A stretch of DNA of 64,000 bases, taken from positions 1,426,001 to 1,490,000 of the forward strand of contig NC_019977.1 in the NCBI RefSeq assembly GCF_000328665.1. Direction: 5' to 3'. Below the pieces are notes generated by a model, which ran no database searches, was not told where the DNA came from, and saw nothing but the letters and a program-made list of their open reading frames with translations. Both the position numbers and the translations under genes were made by a program. Origin of the DNA: Methanomethylovorans hollandica DSM 15978 (GTDB taxonomy: Archaea; Halobacteriota; Methanosarcinia; Methanosarcinales; Methanosarcinaceae). Every line of letters starts with the position of its first letter. Position 1 is the stretch's first letter. This document shows positions 27,162 to 34,896 of the stretch, one piece after another.

Positions 27162-27218
27162 GTGTACGCTTATATCCCCTGAGCTAAAGACTCAGGGGTT
27201 TTACGCTGCTTTTTATAA

Positions 27219-27452
27219 ATGGAGTTTTTCATTGATGTAAATATTATCCTGCCTGCATTAATAGCAGCGAAAGGAAAGACATTTCCACTTATCTACAATG
27301 ATCATTTAAAGTTATTTGCATCTAAATTTTTACTTGAGGAAGTCGAGAAATACAAAAAACGATGTAGAAATGCTCATGATTTCCGATCAGTACAGAGATT
27401 TGTCGGTGAAAGCGTATTCGGTGAAATGATTCTAACGTGTCAGAGACAATAG
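27219..27452 (+). pseudogene. Truncated PIN-domain (VapC-like) toxin
   Basis: A 77-codon frame begins MEFFIDVNIILPALIAAKGK and continues with LLEEVEKYKKRCRN, the N-terminal half of a PIN ribonuclease with the first Asp and a central Glu. The C-terminal half, with the other metal-binding acids, is absent; the frame ends in the 3' end of the convergent nucleotidyltransferase gene. With the RHH fragment on the other side of the element it suggests a destroyed vapBC pair. Confidence 0.55.
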
Positions 27453-28184
27453 TTGTTCAATAATCTTCCTGGCAAAACCTTGTGATATCCTGCCGTATTT
27501 CTCTATGCCTTCATTTGTTTCGTACACTGAGATCAAGGATCTTTCAAGGAAAGGATAATTTCTAAATAACTTACCGAGTACATATATATTCAAATCTCTT
27601 CCTCCGTGTTCCGGATCCAGTAATGCCAGAACATCAGCTCGATCCTTTACGACCTTTCCTGTTTCCCAAAGCAGATCGTCACATAGGTCATGATCTATCC
27701 GGTACTGTCGATCCCATATTGCTTTCAGTTTAAGCACCAATAATGTTACTCTGTTGGGAACAGCTACTTCGATGCCGCCACGGATATTTCTCATTTCCGT
27801 ATTTTCTTCAAGGATGTGCAGGTCCATAAATATGTCTTCAATTCCTTCAAAAAGATAGGGCTTCTGCAACGTGGCAAAATCAATGATTATAGGACCGGCT
27901 TCTGTCAACTTTTGCACGCTTGTGGATAGGCCTGGAAGCCTGTATGGTTCAAATCCTCTTTTTTCTCTCAGATGATGCATTATTCCTTTACGTGTCCGGC
28001 TATTTGTGACCAGATCGATATCTATAGATCCGAACCAGGGATTATAGGAATCTACTGCCCAACCCCCTATGAGTACTGCCTTAGGTCCAGCATCATCATA
28101 CTTTTCTCGCAGATATTGTATAATTTCATTTAACTCTGCCAGAGATAGTGCAATTATTCTTTGGCTGGGCTCATATTGTGCCAT
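27432..28184 (-). CDS. AbiEii-like nucleotidyltransferase toxin candidate
   Basis: A 250-residue protein with the nucleotidyltransferase core AVLIGGWAVDSYNPWFGSID followed by IDLV: a GG motif, then Ser and a D-x-D metal pair. In AbiE-type type IV toxin-antitoxin systems such an enzyme is the toxin and modifies tRNA. It overlaps the upstream gene by 14 bases, as expected for a coupled pair. It could instead be a general minimal nucleotidyltransferase. Confidence 0.7.
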   Translation of the reverse strand: MAQYEPSQRIIALSLAELNEIIQYLREKYDDAGPKAVLIGGWAVDSYNPWFGSIDIDLVTNSRTRKGIMHHLREKRGFEPYRLPGLSTSVQKLTEAGPIIIDFATLQKPYLFEGIEDIFMDLHILEENTEMRNIRGGIEVAVPNRVTLLVLKLKAIWDRQYRIDHDLCDDLLWETGKVVKDRADVLALLDPEHGGRDLNIYVLGKLFRNYPFLERSLISVYETNEGIEKYGRISQGFARKIIEQLLSLTR

Positions 28185-29181
28185 ACTCTGAAACCATCTG
28201 TTTTGTCACATCCATTGCAGAATAACCCATGCCTGCAAGGTCAAGCAGCGTCTGAGCCGGTGATACTATCCTGATACCTTCTATTTCCCGGGTGTTCTGA
28301 AAAAGTTCTCTGTCATGCTGGTAGATAAGCACTAAAACTCCTTTTTGCGAGCTGGACTTAAAAAGTTCCCTGAAATAGTCTAAATGTTCTCTTTTCATGT
28401 AAAGATATACAGCATCATGACGTACACCATAACCAGTGTACAGTGCTGCAGCAGTGTATGAGGTGAACCCAAAGGGCATATCATCCTGGGCCTTAAAGGC
28501 TGATGTTATCTCTTTTGCTGCAACTGCAGCTTCATCGAAATTGATCCGTATTTCACCGAGCCTGAGATTGGAAAACGGCCTTTCCCATGCAACACCATTG
28601 AGGAGCTTGTTCACATCCGAAATGCTTACATGGTTATTTTCCTGTTTAACGATATTCTGCTGCATCAATGTTCTGATGGTCTTGTATGCCCATCCGTAGG
28701 ACACGTTTTCCAGAAGTGAGAGCTGCCGAATTGAGGTTTTTTTCTCTTTGAGCAGGCGGGATATCACTTTCCATGCCTTTTCAGATGTTATCCTCTGGCC
28801 TGTGGGTGTGTATTGCTCCCTGCTTTCAGATTTTAATGACCAGGGAAGTTTTATTGCCTGCATGTCCAGCTGTTCCATAAGGTTTTCTTCCCGTTGGGGG
28901 AAATATTTAGCAGCAATGACCAGCTGCATCTTTTCTGTGTTTTTGTTGCGCAGCCAGAGGTCACGGAGGAGATTCAACCGTGAGATCGTATCGATGGTAA
29001 CCCTGGATCTTATCTCAATTAAATAAACCACATCAGCCTTTTTAAGCAGCAGGTCAGGAGTAAAAGGCAGATCCCCGAAGTCTGTTTCAACATCGGCTTT
29101 TTCCAAGCCTTCCGGAATACCTATAAAGTCCCGGACATATGCGCGGATATTTGTGTATTCTTCTGCTTGCTGCATTACCAT
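28171..29181 (-). CDS. AbiEi-like antitoxin/regulator with REase-like N-terminus
   Basis: A 336-residue protein in three parts. Residues ~35-125 resemble a restriction-endonuclease fold (PDLLL...IEIRSR, with Arg where PD-(D/E)xK enzymes have Lys). Residues ~145-195 form a winged helix (TSIRQLSLLENVSYGWAYKTIRTL). The C-terminal region has VSPAQTLLDLAG, typical of AbiEi antitoxins. ATG 29181 is chosen; the TATA element at about 29206-29214 would place the start point within a few bases of it, so the mRNA may be leaderless. A 28-bp palindrome spans this start. Confidence 0.65.
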   Translation of the reverse strand: MVMQQAEEYTNIRAYVRDFIGIPEGLEKADVETDFGDLPFTPDLLLKKADVVYLIEIRSRVTIDTISRLNLLRDLWLRNKNTEKMQLVIAAKYFPQREENLMEQLDMQAIKLPWSLKSESREQYTPTGQRITSEKAWKVISRLLKEKKTSIRQLSLLENVSYGWAYKTIRTLMQQNIVKQENNHVSISDVNKLLNGVAWERPFSNLRLGEIRINFDEAAVAAKEITSAFKAQDDMPFGFTSYTAAALYTGYGVRHDAVYLYMKREHLDYFRELFKSSSQKGVLVLIYQHDRELFQNTREIEGIRIVSPAQTLLDLAGMGYSAMDVTKQMVSEYGTI

Positions 29182-29207
29182 AGTTATCACTATATAGTGA
29201 TAACTAT
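29180..29207. promoter_or_regulatory. 28-bp perfect palindromic operator of the AbiE-like operon
   Basis: The sequence is a perfect inverted repeat; each half reads ATAGTTATCACTAT on its own strand. It runs from the start codon of the AbiEi-like gene up to the TATA box, so a bound dimer would block transcription. AbiEi proteins are known to autoregulate through inverted repeats, and this is an excellent candidate site. Confidence 0.7.
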
Positions 29208-29492
29208 ATAAAGATATCAGTAATACATATCACTTGTTAATGAAGAGCATATATAGGTATCACTGATAGGCTCTAGAGATAAGCTGTAATAATAAGCTAG
29301 AGAAGATTTCGATAAACTTCATTTTTAATCGATCTGCACAATATATTCTCAACGCAAAGTAGCAAAGATGAAACGTGCCGCCTGCAGCAGTGTGTTGTTT
29401 TGATACAAAATGCATAAATATTCTGAAGAACATCAACATCTGTTCAAAGGTCATCTGGCATTTTCAGAATATATAACAGAAAACAAAAAATG

Positions 29493-29720
29493 TTATAGCA
29501 TTCTTTTAAAGTCTTCAATGCTTAATCCGATATCTTTGATTATAGAACTTACGATCTTGGGATGCAAACTCTTTCCAGTATGGTAGGGTATTACAATTCT
29601 TTTTGCATCATTATTTCTGAATACCATGTGACTTCCTGACTGTCTAACAAGCTGAAATCCAAGACTTTCAACAATTCTGATCAACTGCTTAGCTGTTACC
29701 CTTGGCAGTTTTTCACTCAT
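29493..29720 (-). CDS. hicA: HicA-type mRNA interferase toxin
   Basis: A 75-residue double-stranded-RNA-binding-like toxin: the conserved catalytic His is in RQSGSHMVFRN, followed by VIPYHTGKSLHPKIVSSIIKDIGLS. It cleaves mRNA when free of HicB. Its ATG overlaps the hicB stop (ATGA), the usual coupled arrangement with the antitoxin first. Confidence 0.92.
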   Translation of the reverse strand: MSEKLPRVTAKQLIRIVESLGFQLVRQSGSHMVFRNNDAKRIVIPYHTGKSLHPKIVSSIIKDIGLSIEDFKRML

Positions 29721-29941
29721 GCAGTGACCTCAACGGCTACCAGGCTGAATGAGTTGATATCTGAAATAAGATCCTCACATTCTTCCATATCCTGCAGGAC
29801 CAGCCTAATTGCATCTTTGATGTTCTCAAGTGCTTCTTCGTATGTATCGCCCTGAGAATAACACCCCTTAAGGGCCGGACACATCGCAAAATACCCGTCT
29901 TCATCTTTTTCTATTACAACAGGTAATGTGTATTTCTTCAT
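29717..29941 (-). CDS. hicB: HicB-type antitoxin
   Basis: A 74-residue partial-RNase-H-fold antitoxin: VVIEKDEDGYFAMCPALKGCYSQGDTYEEALENIKDAI is the signature. It lacks the extra DNA-binding domain of long HicB proteins. It lies directly upstream of hicA in one operon. Confidence 0.92.
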   Translation of the reverse strand: MKKYTLPVVIEKDEDGYFAMCPALKGCYSQGDTYEEALENIKDAIRLVLQDMEECEDLISDINSFSLVAVEVTA

Positions 29942-30145
29942 GCTTGCACCTTATTTTTAATATCCACACCTTGCTATTAAAAACTTCCTTTCCTGAGCAT
30001 GCTGCGAATTGTATGGATACGGCTGGCAATATTATGGAGCATGTTCTCAATGTTCATTGATGGATCCATGCTGTTCGATAGCCCTGATGTCGCGTAAAAA
30101 GAACTCATGTGGATTATTATTCACATGATCCGACCAAATTTGATC

Positions 30146-30262
30146 TCATTCACCAAACCATTCGTCTCTTGATATTTCACCATAATAGGGATCATCGTCT
30201 TCAATAATTTCGTATCTGGCTTTTTCAAGGGCTGCCTGAATGTATTCAACATCTACAGGCAG
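30146..30262 (-). pseudogene. HicB/DUF1902-like antitoxin fragment
   Basis: On the minus strand the frame reads VEYIQAALEKARYEIIEDDD followed by PYYGEISRDEWFGE and a stop. It resembles the N-terminal strand pair of a HicB-like antitoxin (IxxALEKAxYExxEDxxxYGEIP). There is no start codon, because the 5' side runs into the left end of tnpB element 3. It is a remnant. The rest of 29942-30365 holds no other supported gene. Confidence 0.45.
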
Positions 30263-31602
30263 GAGTCCCCTTGCGGAAGCTGGGGGAGGAATGCCGTGCA
30301 TATTAACCGATTACAACTAAATATTTACATGTTATCTATAAATACTTGCGTGTGAATTACTATGCATGGAATCTACTAGAACTATCCAACTGAAAATAGC
30401 TGATCCTGATTTTGATCTAGTAGAAACCATAAAGAAATATGCACAAGGTATGAACTACGTTTCTGAAATTGTTTTTGATAATGAGAAAGTAATACCTGCT
30501 AGGAAGTTACAACCTTTAGTTTACAACCACTTAAGAGAAGAACTTGGTTTGAAATCTCAGGTTAGTTGTAATATACCCAGACAAGTAGCTGGTACCTATA
30601 AAACAATTGTAGAACTTGCTAAACAAGGTTTGAGTTATTGGCAAAAGATAGTATATTCTCCTACATCGATGATATTGTCGTATAAGAGAGATTATACTAT
30701 AACTGAAAACTCAGTTAGTATAACTACTTTTAGCAGTGGAAGGAAGACCTACCAACTTGTTAATTACCCTTATGCAATGCAGTTTTTTAAGTCTCCCTGG
30801 AAGTTTGGAGCATCGAAAGTAGTCAAACATGATGATGGATCATATTACTTCCATCTGACCGTATATCAGGAAATACCCGATAAACGAACTGAAGATGCTT
30901 CTACATTCATGGGAATTGATGTTGGTATGAACTATCTGGCTGTTGCATCTACCACCGATAAGAAATGTAAGTTTTTTGCTGGTGGAGAGATTAAGAACCA
31001 GAGAAATATCTACAAGAACATGAGAGCAAGGTTACAGTCTAAGGGAACTTCATCGGCTAAAAGTGTGATGAAACAATTAGCTGGTAAAGAGAAACGTCTA
31101 ATGAAAGATGTAAACCATTGCATATCTAAAGCTATTGTTAAATTTGCAGCAGAGAACAATGTTTCAGTAATCGGGTTTGAAGATCTGACTGGTATAAGAA
31201 CACGAACTGAACACAATATATCAAAGAAACATCGGTACCATCACAGCAGTTGGGCTTTCAGACAACTGCAATCATTTGTAGCGTATAAAGCGAAATTAGC
31301 TGGAATTATTACCGAATATGTAGATCCTGCATTTACTTCCCAGACATGTTTCCGCTGTAATCATATTAGCAGGAACAATCGACACAGCCTCAAATTCCAT
31401 TGTGAAATTTGTGGTTATGAGGTGAATGCTGATCTTAATGCTGCAAGTAACTTAGAGCATAGAACACGAGATTTTAGGTATACCTTAGAATCTCAGGGGT
31501 GTCAGTCAATCACCCATACGCACGAGATGATCTGATATTATTATCAGTGACATGCAAGCCCTTTCCTCGACACGCTGTAGCGTGGCAGGGAGGGGTAATT
31601 GA
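30262..31602 (+). mobile_element. tnpB-only IS200/IS605-type element 3
   Basis: The left end is estimated at the purine-rich GGAAGCTGGGGGAGGAATGC segment near 30278-30297, similar to GGGAGGAATGCCGT at the left end of element 1. The right end is near 31590-31602, with CACGCTGTAGCGTG (31570-31583) and GGGAGGGGTAATTGAC, matching the GGGAGGGGTAGTTCAC right end of element 5. No tnpA is present. Confidence 0.6.
30366..31535 (+). CDS. tnpB: TnpB RNA-guided nuclease, element 3
   Basis: A 389-residue TnpB with Asp in MGIDVGMNYLAVAS, Glu in VIGFEDLTGIRTR and Asp in NADLNAASNLEHR, and a CFRC...CEIC zinc finger. The catalytic set is complete. Its sequence is diverged from elements 1, 2 and 4, so it represents an independent arrival. 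Start ATG 30366 follows a TATA-like AT-rich stretch. Confidence 0.88.
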   Translation: MESTRTIQLKIADPDFDLVETIKKYAQGMNYVSEIVFDNEKVIPARKLQPLVYNHLREELGLKSQVSCNIPRQVAGTYKTIVELAKQGLSYWQKIVYSPTSMILSYKRDYTITENSVSITTFSSGRKTYQLVNYPYAMQFFKSPWKFGASKVVKHDDGSYYFHLTVYQEIPDKRTEDASTFMGIDVGMNYLAVASTTDKKCKFFAGGEIKNQRNIYKNMRARLQSKGTSSAKSVMKQLAGKEKRLMKDVNHCISKAIVKFAAENNVSVIGFEDLTGIRTRTEHNISKKHRYHHSSWAFRQLQSFVAYKAKLAGIITEYVDPAFTSQTCFRCNHISRNNRHSLKFHCEICGYEVNADLNAASNLEHRTRDFRYTLESQGCQSITHTHEMI

Positions 31603-31639
31603 CTAAGCATTTGTAGCATTCGTGAAGTTTGCTATAAGA

Positions 31640-31855
31640 TATAGTTAACAACAGATATGTGTCTTCACCAGTCCTTTACGACATTGCAGCTTTGCGTTAA
31701 AAAACAGTTGCAGTAACAAATCTGTACAATATATTCTCAACGCAAAGGCGCTAAGACGCCAAGGCGCAAAGAAGTAAAGAAAAGAATAACAGGTTTGTGC
31801 CCCCGCGATACTGCGGCTTCACATTAAAGATCTATCAGTAAGAAACAAACATAGC
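31640..31855. repeat. CGCAAAG hairpin repeats between tnpB element 3 and relE
   Basis: A partial copy lies at about 31640-31715 (CAGCTTTGCGTTAAAA, then GCAGTAACAAATC) and a fuller copy at 31722-31855 (TACAATATATTCTCAACGCA, then AGGCGCTAAGACGCC). The other sequence between 31603 and 31994 shows no gene. Confidence 0.65.
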
Positions 31856-31994
31856 CGGAGAACTATTGAGCAAATCATCCAGATTATAGATACTTACTGC
31901 ATAGTAACATTACTATAACTTTTGATCACTGCTGCTTTCATATAGATCTGCATATGTCCCTTTCGTTTCATCGTTACAGAACGTAGGATTGATC

Positions 31995-32258
31995 TCAGAG
32001 CTTGCGGTAGATCACACTTCGATGACCAATGTCGATTACGAAGACAATTAGTTTGTCGCCGTCAATGCTCATGATCACACGATATTCTCCTATCCTTAAT
32101 GAATACAAAGGAGATCCCGGAGATCCTCTGAGTTTCTTTACGTGAGCTTTTGGGTCCTCTTGTATCTCCTTGATAGCAATGACTATTCTTTTCGCTACGT
32201 CAGTAGGAAGTTTCTGCAAATCTCTTCTTGCTCCGGGAGAATACAGGATGGAATACAT
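31995..32258 (-). CDS. relE: RelE/ParE-family toxin
   Basis: An 87-residue RelE-superfamily mRNA endonuclease: SILYSPGARRDLQKLP at the N-terminus, LYSLRIGEYRVIMSIDGDKL in the core and VIDIGHRSVIYRKL at the end are diagnostic. The start ATG overlaps the antitoxin stop (TGATG), so the two are translationally coupled. Confidence 0.9.
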   Translation of the reverse strand: MYSILYSPGARRDLQKLPTDVAKRIVIAIKEIQEDPKAHVKKLRGSPGSPLYSLRIGEYRVIMSIDGDKLIVFVIDIGHRSVIYRKL

Positions 32259-32491
32259 CAACTAAGCCCCAGTTCAGCTTCAATTGCTTCCTGGGTGTAG
32301 TATTTCCCCTTTTTCAGGTCTTGAAGAGCCTCTGCGATCCTTTCAAGGGTTGCATCGCTCAAAGGCTCGTTATCATATGCTATGTTCAGCAGACGGGCGA
32401 TCACATCATTATATGATTCCCTGGAATGCAGTTTCAGATCATCAAGCCTACCTTTCAGCTTTGGATCAACTTTTATTGTAGTTGCGTGCAT
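32258..32491 (-). CDS. relB: RelB-like antitoxin of the RelE toxin
   Basis: A 77-residue protein starting MHATTIKVDPKLKGRLDDLK, a ribbon-helix-helix-like DNA-binding N-terminus of the kind found in archaeal antitoxins, with a helical toxin-binding C-terminus (ERIAEALQDLKKGKYYTQEA). It lies directly upstream of the toxin. A palindromic ATATACTATGGTATAT-type sequence at about 32489-32505, just upstream of the start, may be its operator. Confidence 0.82.
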   Translation of the reverse strand: MHATTIKVDPKLKGRLDDLKLHSRESYNDVIARLLNIAYDNEPLSDATLERIAEALQDLKKGKYYTQEAIEAELGLS

Positions 32492-32639
32492 ATACTATGG
32501 TATATGTAGGTATACCATAAATACCTGTTCTTTATACATGGAAAAAACAACCACTCGTCCATTATAAAAGGATTTGAATGCAAATTCACAGGCATCAGGG
32601 ATATGAAATAATGCTCCTCCATTTGGGATAATTATCTTG

Positions 32640-32885
32640 AAGGATGTGATCATTGCAATTTTGCGTTTAAAATTATTTGCATTAAGAGATTAATGAACCT
32701 AAAAAATGAACATAAGAAATTAATATTAAATTATAATATTGTTTTATAATTAATAAAGTATGTACACAATTTTTATTAACGCAAAGGCGCTAAGACGCCA
32801 AGGCGCAAAGAGTAACTAAATAAGTTTTACGTCTTCATGCCCTTACAGCTTTGTGTTAAATAGGATTTGTAATACCAAATGGATG
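32640..32885. repeat. CGCAAAG hairpin repeat with AT-rich core
   Basis: The segment 32663-32802 is about 80% identical to 25156-25295 and includes GCGTTTAAAATTATTTGCAT, the AT-rich core and AACGCAAAGGCGCTAAGACG. A full hairpin unit occupies about 32758-32885. No gene is seen between 32492 and 32952. Confidence 0.75.
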
Positions 32886-32952
32886 TGGATTAAAACAATA
32901 ACAGAGATCACAAAAAGATGCACTTGAACCCGGAAAACAAATAAATGAATCT

Positions 32953-33171
32953 TCACAGCAGCGGTAGAGTCTTTACATCGGCGATACAAAGATCCGGGCG
33001 TGTTAAACAGTTTCTGCATATGCAGATCTCCAAAATGTAATAACCCAATTTCATTTTTTCGGGCTCGTGTACCATACCCTTGCTTATTCCGAAGGACAGG
33101 GTACTGTAAGCTGTAAGCGATGGGTCAATTCCAGTATTTTTCTTTTTGTGACCGTAGATGTCATGTAACAA
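32953..33171 (-). pseudogene. Fragment sharing the 5' end of the Hint-Doc gene
   Basis: A 72-codon frame begins MLHDIYGHKKKNTGID, nearly identical in DNA and protein to residues 12-26 of the Hint-Doc gene (LHDIYGHKRKNSGID), then diverges completely. The rest (three Cys, no recognised domain) may be non-coding. About 49 bases are shared. It appears to be a recombination junction or a decayed relative. 33172-33384 holds no gene I can support. Confidence 0.35.
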
Positions 33172-33384
33172 CCTGCGTCACTTGATGGTACGCCCCATCC
33201 GTTCTTGTTCAAAAAGTCTAATGGAAAGGCAACACCTTCGATAATAACCATTAGACAATATGGGATGTGTGGACGCCCTATATATATTTGAGTGTGCAGT
33301 ATCAGAAAGAGTATCTATAATTAGAGACAATATTACCTTTTTTCAAACCGTATCCCGTGATCGCCAGAAAAGAGAAAAAGTAGA

Positions 33385-33555
33385 TTAGTCGTCTAATTTG
33401 AACTGTTTCCTAAGCTCTGGCTCGAAATCCCCGTGTCCGAACTTCTTAAGAATGGCCAGCTTTTCTTCGAATGTTTCCCTCATCCATTTTTTGTGATCTT
33501 CCGGAGGTATATACTCGATCATTCCCGGCTTATATTCCTCTACAATCCTGGACAT
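33385..33555 (-). CDS. Small charged protein, possible immunity or antitoxin partner
   Basis: A 56-residue frame with ATG 33555, starting MSRIVEEYKPGMIEYIPPED and rich in Lys/Glu. GGTTGATC precedes the start. It lies 208 bases downstream of the Hint-Doc gene on the same strand, where an immunity gene would be expected, but it has its own AT-rich promoter (TATTTATATG near 33609-33620, shared with the divergent plus-strand gene). I do not recognise the family. Confidence 0.5.
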   Translation of the reverse strand: MSRIVEEYKPGMIEYIPPEDHKKWMRETFEEKLAILKKFGHGDFEPELRKQFKLDD

Positions 33556-33639
33556 TATGGATCAACCACTTTGATGAGGATATCTTTTGATATATCAGCA
33601 GACACCACATATAAATAATTCTAAGTTGTAGTCTACATC

Positions 33640-33768
33640 ATGGACAAAAAACAAACAACCCACCAGAATAATAAAGAAGTACCTGTTCTGGAAATAAAGA
33701 TTGGAAAGCATCTAAAGAACAGTATGCATGATAATGATGCACTATTAAAAGAACTTGCAGAGTTATAG
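33640..33768 (+). CDS. Small hypothetical protein, probably leaderless
   Basis: A 42-codon frame (MDKKQTTHQNNKEVPVLEIK at its N-terminus), hydrophilic and probably helical towards the C-terminus. ATATAAATA at 33609-33617 lies about 25-30 bases before the ATG, so the mRNA probably begins at or beside the start codon. It overlaps the 3' end of the convergent doc gene by 6 bases and would produce antisense RNA to that end. Function unknown. Confidence 0.4.
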   Translation: MDKKQTTHQNNKEVPVLEIKIGKHLKNSMHDNDALLKELAEL

Positions 33769-34719
33769 CTCTGCTGTATTCCTTCTTATCCACTCTTCTA
33801 TTGCGTCCACTGACATTTTATACTCAGCCACTGTGATTAGCATTTTCTTAGTGGTATTTTTATCCGCGACAATTTTGTATCCTCCATTTCTGAGGATAAC
33901 ATCGGCTAATGCAAATGCAGTTCTTTTGTTGCCATCAAAAAATGCGTGAGCCGTTGTGATGGTATGCAATGCTATGGCTGCATTTGCGAAAACAGTTTTT
34001 AAGGGGCTCAATTTATACTGAATAAGGTGATCAATAGTGGCTTCAATCATTGTACCATTTGTGCCGCCATATTTCTCAATGAGAGTATCATGGAGCGTAA
34101 TGATATCTTTCGTCTTCAAGCCGTCCATTAGTAGGGATGGGGTATTATTCGATATACTCTTTTTGGGAACTTCCACTCTGAGAGAAACACTCACGCCCTT
34201 CTCAAAAATAATCCTTGCTGCAAGATCCTGATCCAGAACATACTTAGAGATCCTGTACTTATCGTTGAACTTGTCGATGTTCTCAAATGCTTTGTCAACC
34301 TTTGCAGAATCGTCTAGGACACCTGAGAAATCCCTGTTCTCAAATATCATGTTTTTGTCGATCTCTTTTGTGATTGGTACTGGAACAAGGCCAGATCTGC
34401 AGTTGTGCACTACAATACCGTTTGCAATATAGCTCTCATCTTCCAAGACCGCTATATTGTATACCTGCTTAGGCTCGGATGGCTGTGAAACAATGACAAA
34501 TCCGTATCCTTTGACTGTGCATACCATGTCATCTACATTCAGCTGTCCAGCTTCCACCCACTGGTATACACCGTTGTACATATCCCATTGAAGTATGGGG
34601 TGGTTCGGTGTGATACGAATATGATAAGACGACGTATGCAGGTCAATTCCAGAGTTTTTCCTTTTGTGACCGTAGATGTCATGCAACAACAGAGCACACA
34701 AAGAGTGCGCATAGCCCAC
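33763..34719 (-). CDS. Truncated Hint (intein)-Doc protein with MuF-like junction
   Basis: A 318-residue frame with two domains. Residues ~12-105 are the C-terminal part of a Hint/intein domain: RITPNHPILQW (block B-like Thr-x-x-His), WVEAGQLNVDDMV, and VYNIAVLEDESYIANGIVVH with terminal HN-C (blocks F and G). The residues after the splice junction, CRSGLVPVP, resemble the conserved NCRxxLVPV end of phage MuF (SPP1 gp7) head proteins. Residues ~185-318 are a Doc/Fic domain with TAHAFFDGNKRTAFALAD. The N-terminal Cys block of the intein and the MuF body are missing, so this looks like the 3' part of a MuF polymorphic toxin gene. GTG 34719 is only the first available start. Confidence 0.6.
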   Translation of the reverse strand: MGYAHSLCALLLHDIYGHKRKNSGIDLHTSSYHIRITPNHPILQWDMYNGVYQWVEAGQLNVDDMVCTVKGYGFVIVSQPSEPKQVYNIAVLEDESYIANGIVVHNCRSGLVPVPITKEIDKNMIFENRDFSGVLDDSAKVDKAFENIDKFNDKYRISKYVLDQDLAARIIFEKGVSVSLRVEVPKKSISNNTPSLLMDGLKTKDIITLHDTLIEKYGGTNGTMIEATIDHLIQYKLSPLKTVFANAAIALHTITTAHAFFDGNKRTAFALADVILRNGGYKIVADKNTTKKMLITVAEYKMSVDAIEEWIRRNTAEL

Positions 34720-34759
34720 AACCGCACAACATACGGTCCGAATGCAGCCTTGCTTGCAA

Positions 34760-34780
34760 ACCCTTAAATAATTTATATCA
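34760..34780 (+). promoter_or_regulatory. TATA-type promoter of wecB
   Basis: CCCTTAAATAATTTATATCA at about 34761-34780 is the strongest TATA-like stretch before wecB and would give a 5' untranslated region of about 90-110 bases. This assignment is by eye only. Confidence 0.4.
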
Positions 34781-34896
34781 TATCATGCATCTCATACAAA
34801 AATATCCGAAGCTTCGCAAGTGGTGGATGTAACCGGATTAAAAACTACAATCCTGCGGATGGTACGAACTGTGATAATTATTAAAGAGGCTTTGTT

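Larger units (their letters stand above)
25718..27205. mobile_element. IS605-like element 2 (tnpB intact, tnpA remnant)
   Basis: Subterminal hairpins lie at 25725-25747 (CCACTC...GAGTGG) and 27176-27198 (CCCCTGAG CTAAAGA CTCAGGGG), both with the loop CTAAAGA. Between them are tnpB on the minus strand and a divergent tnpA remnant on the plus strand, the classical IS605/ISDra2 arrangement. The boundaries are estimated from the hairpins. It separates a vapB-like fragment from a PIN-domain fragment. Confidence 0.75.

Noticed and set aside
27052-27240. 62-codon plus-strand frame between tnpB element 2 and the PIN fragment
   Set aside because: The TnpA-like protein similarity is in another frame of the same DNA (27018-27161). 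This frame crosses the element's end hairpin and has no supporting signal.
29942-30145. Possible nuclease or HEPN-like fragment (FFLRDIRAIEQHGS on the minus strand)
   Set aside because: The frame is broken by stops and too short to assign; it may be another toxin-antitoxin remnant but cannot be supported.
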